Virus record (IMG/VR): IMGVR_UViG_3300050132_000108
Coordinates: 1-38,724 of that record
Source: a virus
Length of the DNA: 38,724 bases
Strand: one strand, 5' to 3'
This document shows positions 14,517-23,656 of this stretch, one piece after another. The notes beneath the pieces are model-generated. The model saw only the letters and a program-made list of their open reading frames with translations. It was not told where the DNA came from and made no database searches. Positions within the stretch are counted from its first letter, which is position 1. Each line of letters starts with the position of its first letter. Both the position numbers and the translations under genes were made by a program.

Positions 14517-15551
14517 ATGGCATTCTCAGCACAGGTTGATGTCTTGACAATGGAAGATATCGTGCCACAAGTTGTGGACACGGTACTCCGCTCGAACGCT
14601 CTCACTACGCGTCTCATGCTCAAGGACACAAAGAAGTTCAATGCAGCGACTCAGGATTTCCCTTTTAAATTTCAAACGGGCACCGCAACACAGTCGTTCA
14701 TTGGCTTCCAGACGCTCCCTACGTCTCTTACGACCACTCGTCAGCTTCTCAAGTTCAACCCTGCTTTCAACGCAGCAAACGTTGCACTTGCGACTACTGA
14801 CGTAGCGGCAAACAACACCCTCCGCAAGGTTCTTGACCTTACAGAGGTTGAAATGATTTCCCGTGCTCAGGACTTGGCAGACGCTATCGGAACACAGTTC
14901 TATGGCTCTCAGGCTGTTTCTACAGACTTCCTCGGTCTTGGTAACATCGTAAGCACAACTGGTACTATCGGTGGAGCTTCACGTGCTATCTACACAACCC
15001 TTCAGTCAACCGTTACAGCTTCTTCAGGACTACTCTCACTTTTCAAGATGCGTACGTTGTTCAACAACATCGCTGACGGTGAAGTGCAGCCTACTGAAGG
15101 ATTCACTCCGTACGAAGTATGGGCACTCTATGAGGCTCTTCTTCAGCCACAGGAGCGTATCGCAAAGGAAGCGCAGATTAACCCTTCCCCTAACTTTAAG
15201 GGATACACAGGTTATCGTTCTCTCATGTTCGCAGGTCTTCCAATCACTCCAGACCGTAAGTGTACGTCTGGCTCGTTGTACTTCCTCAACATGGACTTCC
15301 TCAACTTCTACACACTCAACATGATGGGTTCACTCGATAAGAGCGGCTATTCAAATGAGAAGGTACAGGTTGGTAGCAAGCTCTTCGTAGGAGACCAGTA
15401 CACAGCAGATGAGAACTTCGGTTTCTTCTGGACAGGCTTCATCCACGCTACAAACGCGATGGCTTGGAACTCGTTCGTGACTGTTGCGGGTAACCTCGTA
15501 TCAGCTAACCCACGCAGGCAAGGTGTTCTGACAGGAATTACGGGTATCTAA
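14517..15551 (+). CDS. Major capsid protein (HK97-fold)
   Basis: A 344-aa protein after the scaffold gene. It opens with a helix (VDVLTMEDIVPQVVDTVLRS), has an extended strand region (FPFKFQTGTATQSFIGFQTL) and later an A-domain-like section (YRSLMFAGLPITPDRKC, GSLYFLNMDFLNFYTLN). These fit HK97-fold coat proteins of P22- or phi29-like podoviruses in order and length. There is no N-terminal delta domain or protease, consistent with a separate scaffold. It is probably a main client of the phage GroEL/ES. Confidence 0.85.
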   Translation: MAFSAQVDVLTMEDIVPQVVDTVLRSNALTTRLMLKDTKKFNAATQDFPFKFQTGTATQSFIGFQTLPTSLTTTRQLLKFNPAFNAANVALATTDVAANNTLRKVLDLTEVEMISRAQDLADAIGTQFYGSQAVSTDFLGLGNIVSTTGTIGGASRAIYTTLQSTVTASSGLLSLFKMRTLFNNIADGEVQPTEGFTPYEVWALYEALLQPQERIAKEAQINPSPNFKGYTGYRSLMFAGLPITPDRKCTSGSLYFLNMDFLNFYTLNMMGSLDKSGYSNEKVQVGSKLFVGDQYTADENFGFFWTGFIHATNAMAWNSFVTVAGNLVSANPRRQGVLTGITGI

Positions 15552-15576
15552 GGTTATTAGCCTAACGTAACTTATT

Positions 15577-16317
15577 ATGGCTACTACACCTTATCTAGAA
15601 ATGAACGAACCAGCAGTACAGGCTAACGGCCTCAACACTGCAAAGAACGTTGATTTCAGTGCGGCTACTTCGGTAGCACTTCCTTCGGGAACAACCATTG
15701 GAGGCTCATCAGTTGTAGCTTTGGCTTCAATCTCAGGTTCAATCACCACCGGCGCAGCACTCTCTGTCACTACGACTGGTGTATACACTGGCGCAGGTAT
15801 CTTGCAGCTCATCGCGAACTCTGCGACTACAGGAACTGTAGCGTCTATCTCAGGCACCGGTATTACTTCAGGTAAGCATTTGCTTATCACTGGTACTGCC
15901 GCAACGCTCACGACAGGCCGCTACATCTCAGTCAACGACACTACGACTGGTGAAGTATTCGGAGTAGGTACGAACGGACACATCATTTCGACAGCGTCCG
16001 CTTCGGTACCTACTATCGTCGTAACGACACAGGCAGGTATCACAGCCGCAGCTATTACAGCTGGTGGTTCTGATACTGCTGGTGTTATCACGACAACCGG
16101 TACTTCAACAGGTGCTACTCAGCTCACGGTAACGTTCGGTAAGACGTACACGACAGCCCCTAAGGCGGTCATCCTCACTCCTGCAAATGCAGCAGCGGGT
16201 ATGCCGAATACGGGTTACATCGTAGACCTCATTACCGCTACGACCTTCCGTATCACGGTAGCAGCTGGTGGAACCTACGCGGCAACGCCTAGTTTCATGT
16301 ATCTAGTTGTCGCCTAA
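15577..16317 (+). CDS. Head decoration or fibre-like structural protein
   Basis: A 246-aa Thr/Ala/Gly/Ser-rich beta protein. Residues 55-160 form short repeats (TGVYTGAG, ISGTGITSGK, LTTGRYISVNDTTTGEVFGV) like triple-stranded beta fibres, and the C-terminal 80 residues look like a compact cap (TYTTAPKAVILTPANAA...FMYLVVA). A location right after the capsid gene favours a decoration protein or head fibre. Confidence 0.6.
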   Translation: MATTPYLEMNEPAVQANGLNTAKNVDFSAATSVALPSGTTIGGSSVVALASISGSITTGAALSVTTTGVYTGAGILQLIANSATTGTVASISGTGITSGKHLLITGTAATLTTGRYISVNDTTTGEVFGVGTNGHIISTASASVPTIVVTTQAGITAAAITAGGSDTAGVITTTGTSTGATQLTVTFGKTYTTAPKAVILTPANAAAGMPNTGYIVDLITATTFRITVAAGGTYAATPSFMYLVVA

Positions 16318-16318
16318 T

Positions 16319-16579
16319 ATGTCGTACATCACCAAACAGACTCTTGAGTTCTCAGACGGAACATCACTAGTCTCTGATTACACATTCGTATCAACCCCAA
16401 CTAACACAGAATCCATGGACGAAATAGTAGAAACACCCGTAGAGGAAACTCCTGTAGAAGTAGTCCCTGAAGCTCCTGAAGAGGTCGTAGAGACCCCTGA
16501 AGTAGTGGAAGAGGCTCCTGTCGAGGAAGTTTCAGTAGAGGCCCCTGTGGCACCGGTAGAGGAGACTCCAACCGTATAA
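16319..16579 (+). CDS. Acidic Pro/Val/Glu-repeat protein
   Basis: An 86-aa protein (MSYITKQTLEFSDG...). The second half is an imperfect repeat of VEETPVE/APEEVVETPE units, certainly disordered. The start at ATG 16319 overlaps no other gene; a TTG at 16307 is less likely. It may be a flexible anchor or minor head protein between two structural genes. Confidence 0.6.
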   Translation: MSYITKQTLEFSDGTSLVSDYTFVSTPTNTESMDEIVETPVEETPVEVVPEAPEEVVETPEVVEEAPVEEVSVEAPVAPVEETPTV

Positions 16580-16603
16580 ATTATTAACTAAGTACACATT
16601 ATT

Positions 16604-17317
16604 ATGTCTACTCTTCGCTCAGACCTTCTCATCAACCCACAGGAGTTGTTTGACCTTACCATCAGTACAAAGGGTACTGACCTCGGGGCACTCGCTACTA
16701 CAGGTGATGGGCGTTACTTCCGCTATGCTCAGGCAGGCGCAGTAGCACTTGTTCCAGGTACTCTCCAGCAAGCTGTTGTTGAAGTCACTGGTAACGAAAA
16801 CCTCACGGCAGTCGCTGCCGCTGTAGGTGCAACACAGCTCGTATCGACTTCAACTGTCACGGTTACTGCAAACCAGTACCAGGGTGGTTGGGCAATGATT
16901 ACGGTTACTCCTGGTCAGGGATACCAGTATCAGATTGGCAGCCATGCAGCATTCACAAGTGCCGCACCGACATTCACTCTTACTGACCCTATCCAGGTTG
17001 CGCTTACGACAGGTTCACGTATCGACCTCGTATCGAATCCTTATGCAGGTGCAATTATCAACCCTTCAACTGCGACTAGCTTGCCATCAGGCGTTGCTAT
17101 TGCAGCTACCCCAATCAGCTACTACGGCTGGTTGCAGGTTCGTGGGGTTGCCAATGTGCTTGCAGATGGTACGGTTGTAGTAGGTACGTCAGTCTGTGCT
17201 TCTAACGGTACCGCAGGTGCTGTAGAAGCTACCGCAGGTGTTCAGGCACTTGTCGGTACAGCGGTTACAGGTATTGCTACCACCGAGTACGGTGCTATCA
17301 ACCTCACAATCGGTTAG
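16604..17317 (+). CDS. Structural (decoration-like) protein
   Basis: A 237-aa beta-rich protein (MSTLRSDLLINPQELFDLTI...). Residues 30-140 carry long Thr/Ala/Val strands (VTVTANQYQGGWAMITVTPG, YQYQIGSHAAFTSAAPTFTL) and a C-terminal 70-residue domain resembling a capsid decoration or spike module (GVQALVGTAVTGIATTEYGAI). Similar proteins often follow coat genes in phages. The exact role is not determined. Confidence 0.6.
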   Translation: MSTLRSDLLINPQELFDLTISTKGTDLGALATTGDGRYFRYAQAGAVALVPGTLQQAVVEVTGNENLTAVAAAVGATQLVSTSTVTVTANQYQGGWAMITVTPGQGYQYQIGSHAAFTSAAPTFTLTDPIQVALTTGSRIDLVSNPYAGAIINPSTATSLPSGVAIAATPISYYGWLQVRGVANVLADGTVVVGTSVCASNGTAGAVEATAGVQALVGTAVTGIATTEYGAINLTIG

Positions 17318-17328
17318 TTTCTTCTCCC

Positions 17329-17341
17329 TTTCTCTGCGAAA
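17329..17341. repeat. 13-bp motif copy TTTCTCTGCGAAA (reverse orientation)
   Basis: The reverse complement of TTTCGCAGAGAAA, in the gap between the decoration-like gene and the HNH pseudogene. Confidence 0.55.
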
Positions 17342-17374
17342 GCAGGGATGGGATAGAGGAAATTAGTCCTCATA

Positions 17375-17383
17375 TGGTATAAT
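17375..17383 (+). promoter_or_regulatory. Extended -10 promoter of HNH pseudogene
   Basis: TGG-TATAAT, a consensus -10 with the extended TGn, ends 6 nt before a GTG start at 17390. It suggests the homing gene arrived with its own leaderless promoter. Confidence 0.6.
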
Positions 17384-17389
17384 TGACAT

Positions 17390-17977
17390 GTGAATAATTG
17401 GAGAATTAAAGATTTAACAGGTCAGAAATTCAATCGGTGGACAGTGTTGTCTACTGATTATGTTAAGAACAACTTTGGGTATATTTTGTGGAACTGTGTA
17501 TGCGAGTGTGGAACTCTACACACTGTATCTACATAAAATCTCCGTAGTGGCAGTTCTATGAGCTGTGGTTGCCAACGTGTAGATACTGCTAAATTAGGGT
17601 TATCAAGACTTGGAAAGAAAGGACAGAAAATGAGTCCTGAAACTGTTGAGAAGATGCGAACGCGTCTATTGAAACAATGGGAACAAAAGAGAATAGAAAC
17701 AGGTATTGATTTCTCATATGAGAGGAATAGTTATAAAAATAGGTCATGGGCTAAGGCGGTCAAGAACAGAGATGATTGGAAGTGTAAAATAGCCAATGAT
17801 AACTGTTCTGGGACGCTTGAGGCGCACCACATTCTAGGTTGGAAAGACTACCCAGAATTGCGTTATAAACTAAATAATGGCATTTCGCTTTGCGCATTTC
17901 ATCACCCCAATAAAAGAGATGATGAGGTACGTTTGTCGCCCTACTTTCAGTCTCTGATAGTTGACAAAGCACAATAA
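17390..17977 (+). pseudogene. HNH endonuclease interrupted by a stop codon
   Basis: From GTG 17390 the frame encodes a zinc-ribbon N-terminal domain (DLTGQKFNRWTVLS... CVCECGT ...SMSCGC) found in homing endonucleases. TAA at 17534-17536 replaces a residue between TVST and NLRSG, where a Lys or Asn is usual. The same frame then continues to 17977 with linker helices and an HNH core (EAHHILGWKDYPEL, NNGISLC, FHHPNK). One base change (AAA to TAA would do it) has killed the gene or split it. Restart at ATG 17558 would give only the C-terminal 139 residues. Confidence 0.8.
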
Positions 17978-17980
17978 CTG

Positions 17981-18502
17981 ATGTCTAGTTATCTTAGGTT
18001 CGACGGTGTATACGACCCTCGCAGGAACTTCGCAATCACTAACTGGAGTGATGAAGACTATGTAACGTCTTGGACAAGTGAAACGACCAACGCACAAGGC
18101 TTGGTAAACGGTGTAGATATTGAATATGTAGTGAAGGCAGGAGAAGTTAAGACTTTCCCTATGTACTTGGCCTACCACATCACTATGGGCCTTGTAGACC
18201 GTGAGATGTATAAGATTGCTGCGGCACTCCCTGCTGATACTAAGGAACGTGAACGTGCTGAAATGGCCGTAGCTAACAAAGACACCCGCAAGCCATTTGA
18301 AGACAAGACCTTGAAAGAGGTTATTGCAGGAGAGGAAGCACCAGAAGTTACTGCTATGCGTAAGAAGCTTCGTGCAGAACTTCGTGCAGAAGGTAAGATT
18401 TACGGCCCCATGTCTTCTGAGATGAATCAGAACCCTGACGGTACTCCCCAGGCACCTGCTGAAGAATTCCCAGACGTACCGCAGAAGAACAAAGTCGGCT
18501 AA
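17981..18502 (+). CDS. Hypothetical phage protein, structural region
   Basis: A 173-aa protein (MSSYLRFDGVYDPRRNFAIT...). A beta-like N-terminal half ending KAGEVKTFPMYLAYHITMG and a helical, charged C-terminal half (PEVTAMRKKLRAELRAEGKI) with a Pro-rich end. Related small proteins occur beside capsid genes in other phages; their role is not known. It begins 3 nt after the HNH pseudogene stop. Confidence 0.55.
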   Translation: MSSYLRFDGVYDPRRNFAITNWSDEDYVTSWTSETTNAQGLVNGVDIEYVVKAGEVKTFPMYLAYHITMGLVDREMYKIAAALPADTKERERAEMAVANKDTRKPFEDKTLKEVIAGEEAPEVTAMRKKLRAELRAEGKIYGPMSSEMNQNPDGTPQAPAEEFPDVPQKNKVG

Positions 18503-18522
18503 CCGCGTTCTGTTAAAGCATA

Positions 18523-19254
18523 ATGAAACTTCTCTCCCCGCAAGAAACCCGAACGAAGAGAGAAACCTTCAACACTACGCTTTCCTCACGTAGTGCAGAC
18601 TTGGACGAGGCAATAGTAGCCAAAAGAAAAGAACTGCTCACGCTTGATGAGCAGTTCTTGCGTGCCATTGAAGACAATCGACTCATACGACTCAAGGAGG
18701 ACGCAGAATGGGAACAACGTAATCACACCCTTCGTTCAGAGACTGAGGAGCTTGAGAACAGGAAGAGACTTGCGTTGCTACCACTGGAAGAACGAGAGCA
18801 AAAGATACAGGATGATGAGGAAGCTCTTTTACAGCGTGAGAAGAAAGTAACGAAACAGGAGAAAGAAGTCGTTGACACCCAGGAACTCTTGGAAATGAGA
18901 CTCGACACAGCCTCAGAACACATGGATTCGGCCTCTAAATGGCACCAGGAGCTTACTAAACGGCAGGAAGGTATAAAGAGGCAGGAAGCAGTTACAAAGA
19001 CCCGTACAGACGAGTTTAATGCTGTCCTTACGAAGACTCTTTTGGACTTCGAGAAGCAACGGAATGAACTTGCTGCAAAGAAGCTAGAGAACGAAGGTAA
19101 AGACATCGTTTTCGCAGAGAAAGAAGCTCGAATCCTGGCTAAAGAGAAAGACCTTGTTTCCCGTGAAACCCTGCTTAAAGACCGTTACGAAACACTTGCT
19201 CGCGCTATAGAAGAACACAAACGCAAAAACAACATCCCCAAAACCTACAAATAA
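18523..19254 (+). CDS. Long coiled-coil protein
   Basis: A 243-aa, almost wholly helical, charged protein (MKLLSPQETRTKRETF..., EREQKIQDDEEALLQREKKVTKQ split by breaks) with heptad-like Leu spacing at about residues 20-230. It shares build with the coiled-coil protein at 19587, with a 109-aa beta protein between them. A tape-like, scaffold or fibre-shaft role is possible, but none is shown. Confidence 0.65.
   Translation: MKLLSPQETRTKRETFNTTLSSRSADLDEAIVAKRKELLTLDEQFLRAIEDNRLIRLKEDAEWEQRNHTLRSETEELENRKRLALLPLEEREQKIQDDEEALLQREKKVTKQEKEVVDTQELLEMRLDTASEHMDSASKWHQELTKRQEGIKRQEAVTKTRTDEFNAVLTKTLLDFEKQRNELAAKKLENEGKDIVFAEKEARILAKEKDLVSRETLLKDRYETLARAIEEHKRKNNIPKTYK
19110..19122. repeat. 13-bp motif copy TTTCGCAGAGAAA (in coiled-coil gene)
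   Basis: Identical to the copies at 10035 and 27830. It is coding here (F-A-E-K). Confidence 0.4.
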
Positions 19255-19255
19255 T

Positions 19256-19585
19256 ATGGCAGACGTACGAAGTATCATTTATCAAGCCTCAGTCGCTACT
19301 AGTGCGGCTATTCAATCAGCTGCAACGGCTCTTGCTGCCAATAACGTAGGAGGTGCTGTGGGTACTGGTCGTGGAGCTTTTATGATTCAGAATCTGGGTA
19401 CTAATGCGCTATTCGTAAAACTTGGTGCAGGAGCGACCACAAGCGACTTTAGTGTTGTACTCAAAGGTAGCACTGTAAACGATGATGGTACTGGTGGTTC
19501 ATTTGCCATGGAAATGGGTACTGTCTACACGGGAATTGTAACCGTTGCAGGTACTAGCCCACGGTATGTAACGGTAGAAATCTAA
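19256..19585 (+). CDS. Small beta-rich structural protein
   Basis: A 109-aa Gly/Ala/Thr-rich protein (MADVRSIIYQASVATSAAIQ...). The sequence FMIQNLGTNALFVKLGAG and the end TSPRYVTVEI resemble small virion proteins that form beta sandwiches. It starts 1 nt after the coiled-coil gene's stop. The exact role is not known. Confidence 0.55.
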   Translation: MADVRSIIYQASVATSAAIQSAATALAANNVGGAVGTGRGAFMIQNLGTNALFVKLGAGATTSDFSVVLKGSTVNDDGTGGSFAMEMGTVYTGIVTVAGTSPRYVTVEI

Positions 19586-19586
19586 T

Positions 19587-20075
19587 ATGATTGAAACTAC
19601 TAATGCAAATGTACAGTTTACGCCTGAACAAGCTCTCCAGCTTGTTGAATGGCAGAAGCGTCTCTCTACTGTCCAAGATGAGATAAAGAAACACGAAGAT
19701 GTACTCGCAACCCTCAAAGGGAGCATTGTAATTGCTGAAAAGCATAGTGCTTACTTGGAAGACCGTAATAAAGATATTGAGAGCCAGGTAGCTGCTCATC
19801 TTACTAAGAAAGAAAGTCTTGCGGTTGAATCTGATACCCATATGAAGCTTTCTGCACAACATGCCGAAGAATCTAATCGGCGTGAAGCAGAAGTATCAAA
19901 GAAAGAGCACGCAATAATCCAGCGTGAGAATGAATTGTCTGCAAACGAGCAGAGACTAGAGATGCAACGTAAGACATTATCAGAGAATGTAACGGCACTT
20001 TCGCAGGAGAAAGCACTTGTCGAAAAGGCTAAAGAGTCTTTCAAACAAGCTCTTGAAAGTGTCGTATGGAAATAA
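19587..20075 (+). CDS. Second coiled-coil protein
   Basis: A 162-aa charged helical protein with heptads through residues 15-155 (LVEWQKRLSTVQDEIKKHED, EVSKKEHAIIQRENELSANE). Its build is like 18523-19254, and a distant duplication is possible. The stop overlaps the next gene's ATG by 10 nt. Confidence 0.65.
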   Translation: MIETTNANVQFTPEQALQLVEWQKRLSTVQDEIKKHEDVLATLKGSIVIAEKHSAYLEDRNKDIESQVAAHLTKKESLAVESDTHMKLSAQHAEESNRREAEVSKKEHAIIQRENELSANEQRLEMQRKTLSENVTALSQEKALVEKAKESFKQALESVVWK

Positions 20076-20311
20076 GCCAGCCTAGCTCAGGTGGAGGCGG
20101 AGGAAGTGGCAAGACACTCACAATAGAGACACCCGTAGGAACTGTAGACGGCTCAAACACTGTCTTTACAGTACTTCATGTGCCGGTATGGATAGCTGTA
20201 GATGGCATGGATAAGTTCGTAACACTTAACTATACCTATGCGGCAGGAACCATAACAATTACAGACGGTGCGCCACCAGTATTCTCAATTTATTCATTCT
20301 ATAACGCTTAA
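20066..20311 (+). CDS. Small Gly-linker beta protein, fibre-associated
   Basis: An 81-aa protein: a flexible head (SSGGGGGSG), then TPVGTVDGSNTVFTV...YAAGTITITDGAPP, a module seen in phage fibre and baseplate proteins. It probably joins virion parts. It lies directly upstream of the S74 fibre gene. Confidence 0.55.
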   Translation: MEISQPSSGGGGGSGKTLTIETPVGTVDGSNTVFTVLHVPVWIAVDGMDKFVTLNYTYAAGTITITDGAPPVFSIYSFYNA

Positions 20312-20312
20312 C

Positions 20313-22313
20313 ATGAAAAAATACCTCCCTATCGCAGTAGCAGTCGGACTCCTCACCTATGGCATCGCAAATGCTGCTACTACCGTGCCGTGGGCGCGTA
20401 GTGGTACAAGCGAGTACCCTATTTATATAAATGACAACATTGGCATTGGCTCTTCGTCACCTTCACAGAAACTTACCGTCGTGGGAAATCTCTATGCAAG
20501 TAGCACGTATGGTCACTTCGGTAATGTAGATTGCAAAGGCTCACTTGCTGCTTTGAATATCCAGGGACTAGAAGTGTGTGGCTCCGACAACACCACCAAT
20601 GGTATTGAAAGCGGTGTCTCGAACAATAATTCTGGTACTAGTGCCTTTGCCGAACTCTTTGTTCAGAACAACCTTGCAGATAACACCGCGACCCACTATT
20701 CAACACTCACCTACAATTCAAGTAACTACTCTGATACTACGTTTGGCACTGCGATAGCAGTCCCGAACTTGCTGGAGCTAAAGAATACCGACGGCCCCAT
20801 GAGTTTCATAAACTCTACAAGTACCGCAGGACAAGGATACTTTAGTTGGGTAAACGGTGGTTCTGCACTCTCAAACGAGAAAATGCGTCTCACGGATACA
20901 GGCAGATTGGGTATCGGCACATCGTCCCCAAGTGCAAAGCTTGAGGTTGCAGGAACTATCGCGGCTGGAGATGGTTCAAAGACTGCGCCTGCTTTTACCT
21001 TCGCATCACAGTCTAATAAAGGTCTTTGGACTACGGGCGCTGACGCAATCTCACTCGGCGTTGCTGGTACGGCCCAGCTTCGTATTCGCCCTGATCAATT
21101 CGGTTTCAGGAGTACAACAATCGCTGGTTGGGCTTCAGGTGATACTGACCTTACCACCATAGATACGGGTTTGTCACGACTTTCAGCAGGTGTTGTCCAA
21201 GTGAGTACTTCCAATGGTGCAAATGCAAATGGAACTTTGTTAGCTGCAAATATTGGCATCGGTTCTACCACCCCTTTCTCCACTCTTAGCGTCAGCGGCA
21301 CCGGTACCACAAACCCATTCACTATTGCTTCTTCTAGTGGGCTTGCGATGCTTACCATGTCGAGTGGTGGTGTTTTAACCAACACAGGTACATTTAGTTC
21401 AGCGGGTATTCGTAGTACCGGAATAAGTGTATCTGGGACTAACAGTGGCGCATTCCTTGCACTCCCTTCAGTAACACAAAACCTATTCACAGGAGCACTA
21501 GCACCAAACGCAGCTGGTCAAAATCTACAATTCATAACCTCGGGTAGTCTTGTGCAATCACAAGTGTCAGCTCAGACAGGAAACTGGTCAATTGGTTCAA
21601 CCACTACTTCGGCGGTATTCCACATCCAAGCTCCCCCAACCAGTGGTAACGTGTCAGGTCTTGGCTCAAAGGCAGACCTCTTTGATGTTTCAAGCACGAC
21701 TTCGGCAACTTACGCAATATCAAGTCTATTCGTGATAAAGAGTACGGGAGCTGTTGGAGTAAACTCTTCAACCCCCTCCGGTACAGCTCTCACGACGAAC
21801 GGTACAAACTACATGGCAGGACTTACGGCTTCAGCAGGGCTTCAGACAGGTATTCTTTGTCTCTCAGCACAGAATGAAGTTATTAATGAATCAGTAGCCT
21901 GTGTGGCCTCTGCAAAGCGATACAAGGAGAATATCAAGCCCCTCGCCGCAGGCTTGGATGAACTCATGAAGTTGCGCCCTGTAGCCTTCACCTGGAAGAA
22001 AGACTACCTCGGGAACAACGTGAATGACCCGAACCAGAATGGTGTGCAGTACTCACTCATTGCTGACGAGGTACAGAAGATAGACCCACACCTCGTATCA
22101 CTCACCACAGGCACAAGTACGTTTGAAGGCAAGACCTACGCCCCAGGTTCTATCAACGGACTCGCTGATATGAACCACTGGGTGGCTCTCTTGGTGAACT
22201 CAATCCAATCAATCGTTCACCGCCAGGACGCTACGGATGCTCGTATTGCAGCCCAGCAGAAGCAGATTGATGCGCTCCTGGCTCAGGTGAAAGCACTCTC
22301 TAAGAAGAAGTAA
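20313..22313 (+). CDS. S74-tipped fibre with signal peptide
   Basis: A 666-aa protein. Residues 1-21 are a clear signal peptide (MKKYLPIAVAVGLLTYGIANA). The body has repeats such as NIGIGSSSPSQKL and LGIGTSSPSAKL, then Ser/Thr-rich beta shaft. Residues about 533-666 are a peptidase S74 intramolecular chaperone: SAKRYKENIKPLAAGLDELM, then VQYSLIADEVQ, ending in a trimer helix. S74 trimerises a fibre and cuts itself off. The repeats and signal peptide are typical of cell-surface proteins of Patescibacteria, so the gene was probably taken from such a host. ATG 20313 is chosen because it begins the signal peptide. Confidence 0.8.
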   Translation: MKKYLPIAVAVGLLTYGIANAATTVPWARSGTSEYPIYINDNIGIGSSSPSQKLTVVGNLYASSTYGHFGNVDCKGSLAALNIQGLEVCGSDNTTNGIESGVSNNNSGTSAFAELFVQNNLADNTATHYSTLTYNSSNYSDTTFGTAIAVPNLLELKNTDGPMSFINSTSTAGQGYFSWVNGGSALSNEKMRLTDTGRLGIGTSSPSAKLEVAGTIAAGDGSKTAPAFTFASQSNKGLWTTGADAISLGVAGTAQLRIRPDQFGFRSTTIAGWASGDTDLTTIDTGLSRLSAGVVQVSTSNGANANGTLLAANIGIGSTTPFSTLSVSGTGTTNPFTIASSSGLAMLTMSSGGVLTNTGTFSSAGIRSTGISVSGTNSGAFLALPSVTQNLFTGALAPNAAGQNLQFITSGSLVQSQVSAQTGNWSIGSTTTSAVFHIQAPPTSGNVSGLGSKADLFDVSSTTSATYAISSLFVIKSTGAVGVNSSTPSGTALTTNGTNYMAGLTASAGLQTGILCLSAQNEVINESVACVASAKRYKENIKPLAAGLDELMKLRPVAFTWKKDYLGNNVNDPNQNGVQYSLIADEVQKIDPHLVSLTTGTSTFEGKTYAPGSINGLADMNHWVALLVNSIQSIVHRQDATDARIAAQQKQIDALLAQVKALSKKK

Positions 22314-22314
22314 T

Positions 22315-22611
22315 ATGACTACTCTCGATTTAACAGTAATCCGAGACGGCAACAGAAAGACTATTTGGTGGGGAGTGTCTTCAGTTGATGGAACGACTTT
22401 AGTACCTATTCAAATCAACTCTACGAATGGAGGGGCTAAATGGGAAGTGGGAGTATCTGTAATGCCGGTTGTGTCAGCACTTCCTACCACCTTACCGCGT
22501 GATGGAAATAGGATACCGTGCTTAGGAGGACAAAGTAACGATTCTAATAACGTGATTATTCCTGTTTCAGTAAATCCTTCGACTGGAGCGGTACAAGTCC
22601 AAACTACCTAA
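22315..22611 (+). CDS. Small protein of two RDGNR modules
   Basis: A 98-aa protein made of two copies of a short module: RDGNRKTIWWGVSSVDGTTL and RDGNRIPCLGGQSNDSNNVI, each followed by a P-x-x-x-N-x strand. A third copy opens the next gene. It probably builds a beta-stacked base for the fibre array. It follows the S74 fibre by 1 nt. Confidence 0.55.
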   Translation: MTTLDLTVIRDGNRKTIWWGVSSVDGTTLVPIQINSTNGGAKWEVGVSVMPVVSALPTTLPRDGNRIPCLGGQSNDSNNVIIPVSVNPSTGAVQVQTT

Positions 22612-22614
22612 ATC

Positions 22615-23655
22615 ATGGAACTCATCAGAGACAGGAACCGAATAACAGTAGCAGGAGGTCAGTCTAGTACTGACGCTACTGCCGTACTTCCTTTTAAGAT
22701 AGACCCCGTAACAGGTCGTCTTTTGACTGATACAGCTGCTGGTTCAGGCACCGTTACTAGCGTCTCTGTAGTGTCCGCTAATGGTCTTGCCGGTACAGTT
22801 GCGACTGCTACCACCACACCCGCTATAACGCTCTCTACGACCATTACAGGCGTTCTGAAGGGCAATGGCACAGCAATCTCAGCAGCATTAGCAGGTACAG
22901 ATTATCAATCTCCAATAACTCTTACGACCACAGGGACATCAGGAGCCGCTACCTTTGCAGCAAATACGTTAAACATTCCTCAGTACGCAGGTACTACATA
23001 TTCTGCTGGCACTGGTCTCACACTTACAACTACTACATTTTCAGTAAATACAAGTCAGAACATTGCAACACTTTCAAACCTCACTAGTAATGGTTTAGTA
23101 ACCACATCAGGAGGAGTAGGAACGCTTGGTGTAACGGTACCAGGCACAGGAGTGCTCACCGCTCTAGCCGTAAACGTGGGGTCTGCGGGGGCATTCGTGA
23201 CATTCAATGGTGCGCTCGGTACTCCTTCTTCAGGTACCCTTACAAACGCTACAGGTCTTCCAGCAGCGTCAGTTGTTGCGGGCACATTCGGTACTGGTTC
23301 ATATACGATAGACACAAGACTCACCGTTCCTCAAGTAATAACTACCGCGAATGCCATCACTGCGTCCGGCAACGCAGCTACAGTCCCCGTTACTTCACGA
23401 TACAACATCGTAACTAACAACTCTGCCGCGACTCTTACTATTACGCTTACGACAGCAAGCGCGGTAAATATGCAGACTGTGGTAGTACAGATATTAGATT
23501 TCAGTGCTGTGGCTCAGACTTTGACTCTGGTGAATACAGAGAACAGTACTGTTACACCTCCTGCGACCACGAATGGAAGTACTACACTTCCACTCACTCT
23601 TGGATTCATGTTCAATTCTGCCACCACAAAGTGGCGACTGATAGCTGTTGCATAG
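22615..23655 (+). CDS. Tail fibre protein
   Basis: A 346-aa protein. Residues 1-38 are the RDxNR module (RDRNRITVAGGQSSTDATAV); then GSGTVTSVSVVSANGLAG and ITGVLKGNGTAISAA, repeats very common in phage fibres; then Thr/Ala-rich shaft and a C-terminal cap (TKWRLIAVA). It is likely a receptor-contact fibre joined to the virion by its N-terminal module. Confidence 0.7.
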   Translation: MELIRDRNRITVAGGQSSTDATAVLPFKIDPVTGRLLTDTAAGSGTVTSVSVVSANGLAGTVATATTTPAITLSTTITGVLKGNGTAISAALAGTDYQSPITLTTTGTSGAATFAANTLNIPQYAGTTYSAGTGLTLTTTTFSVNTSQNIATLSNLTSNGLVTTSGGVGTLGVTVPGTGVLTALAVNVGSAGAFVTFNGALGTPSSGTLTNATGLPAASVVAGTFGTGSYTIDTRLTVPQVITTANAITASGNAATVPVTSRYNIVTNNSAATLTITLTTASAVNMQTVVVQILDFSAVAQTLTLVNTENSTVTPPATTNGSTTLPLTLGFMFNSATTKWRLIAVA

Positions 23656-23656
23656 T

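Noticed and set aside
22615-23655. Repeats in fibre genes as a CRISPR or tandem array
   Set aside because: They are protein-level Thr/Ala/Gly repeats without constant DNA repeat-spacer units.
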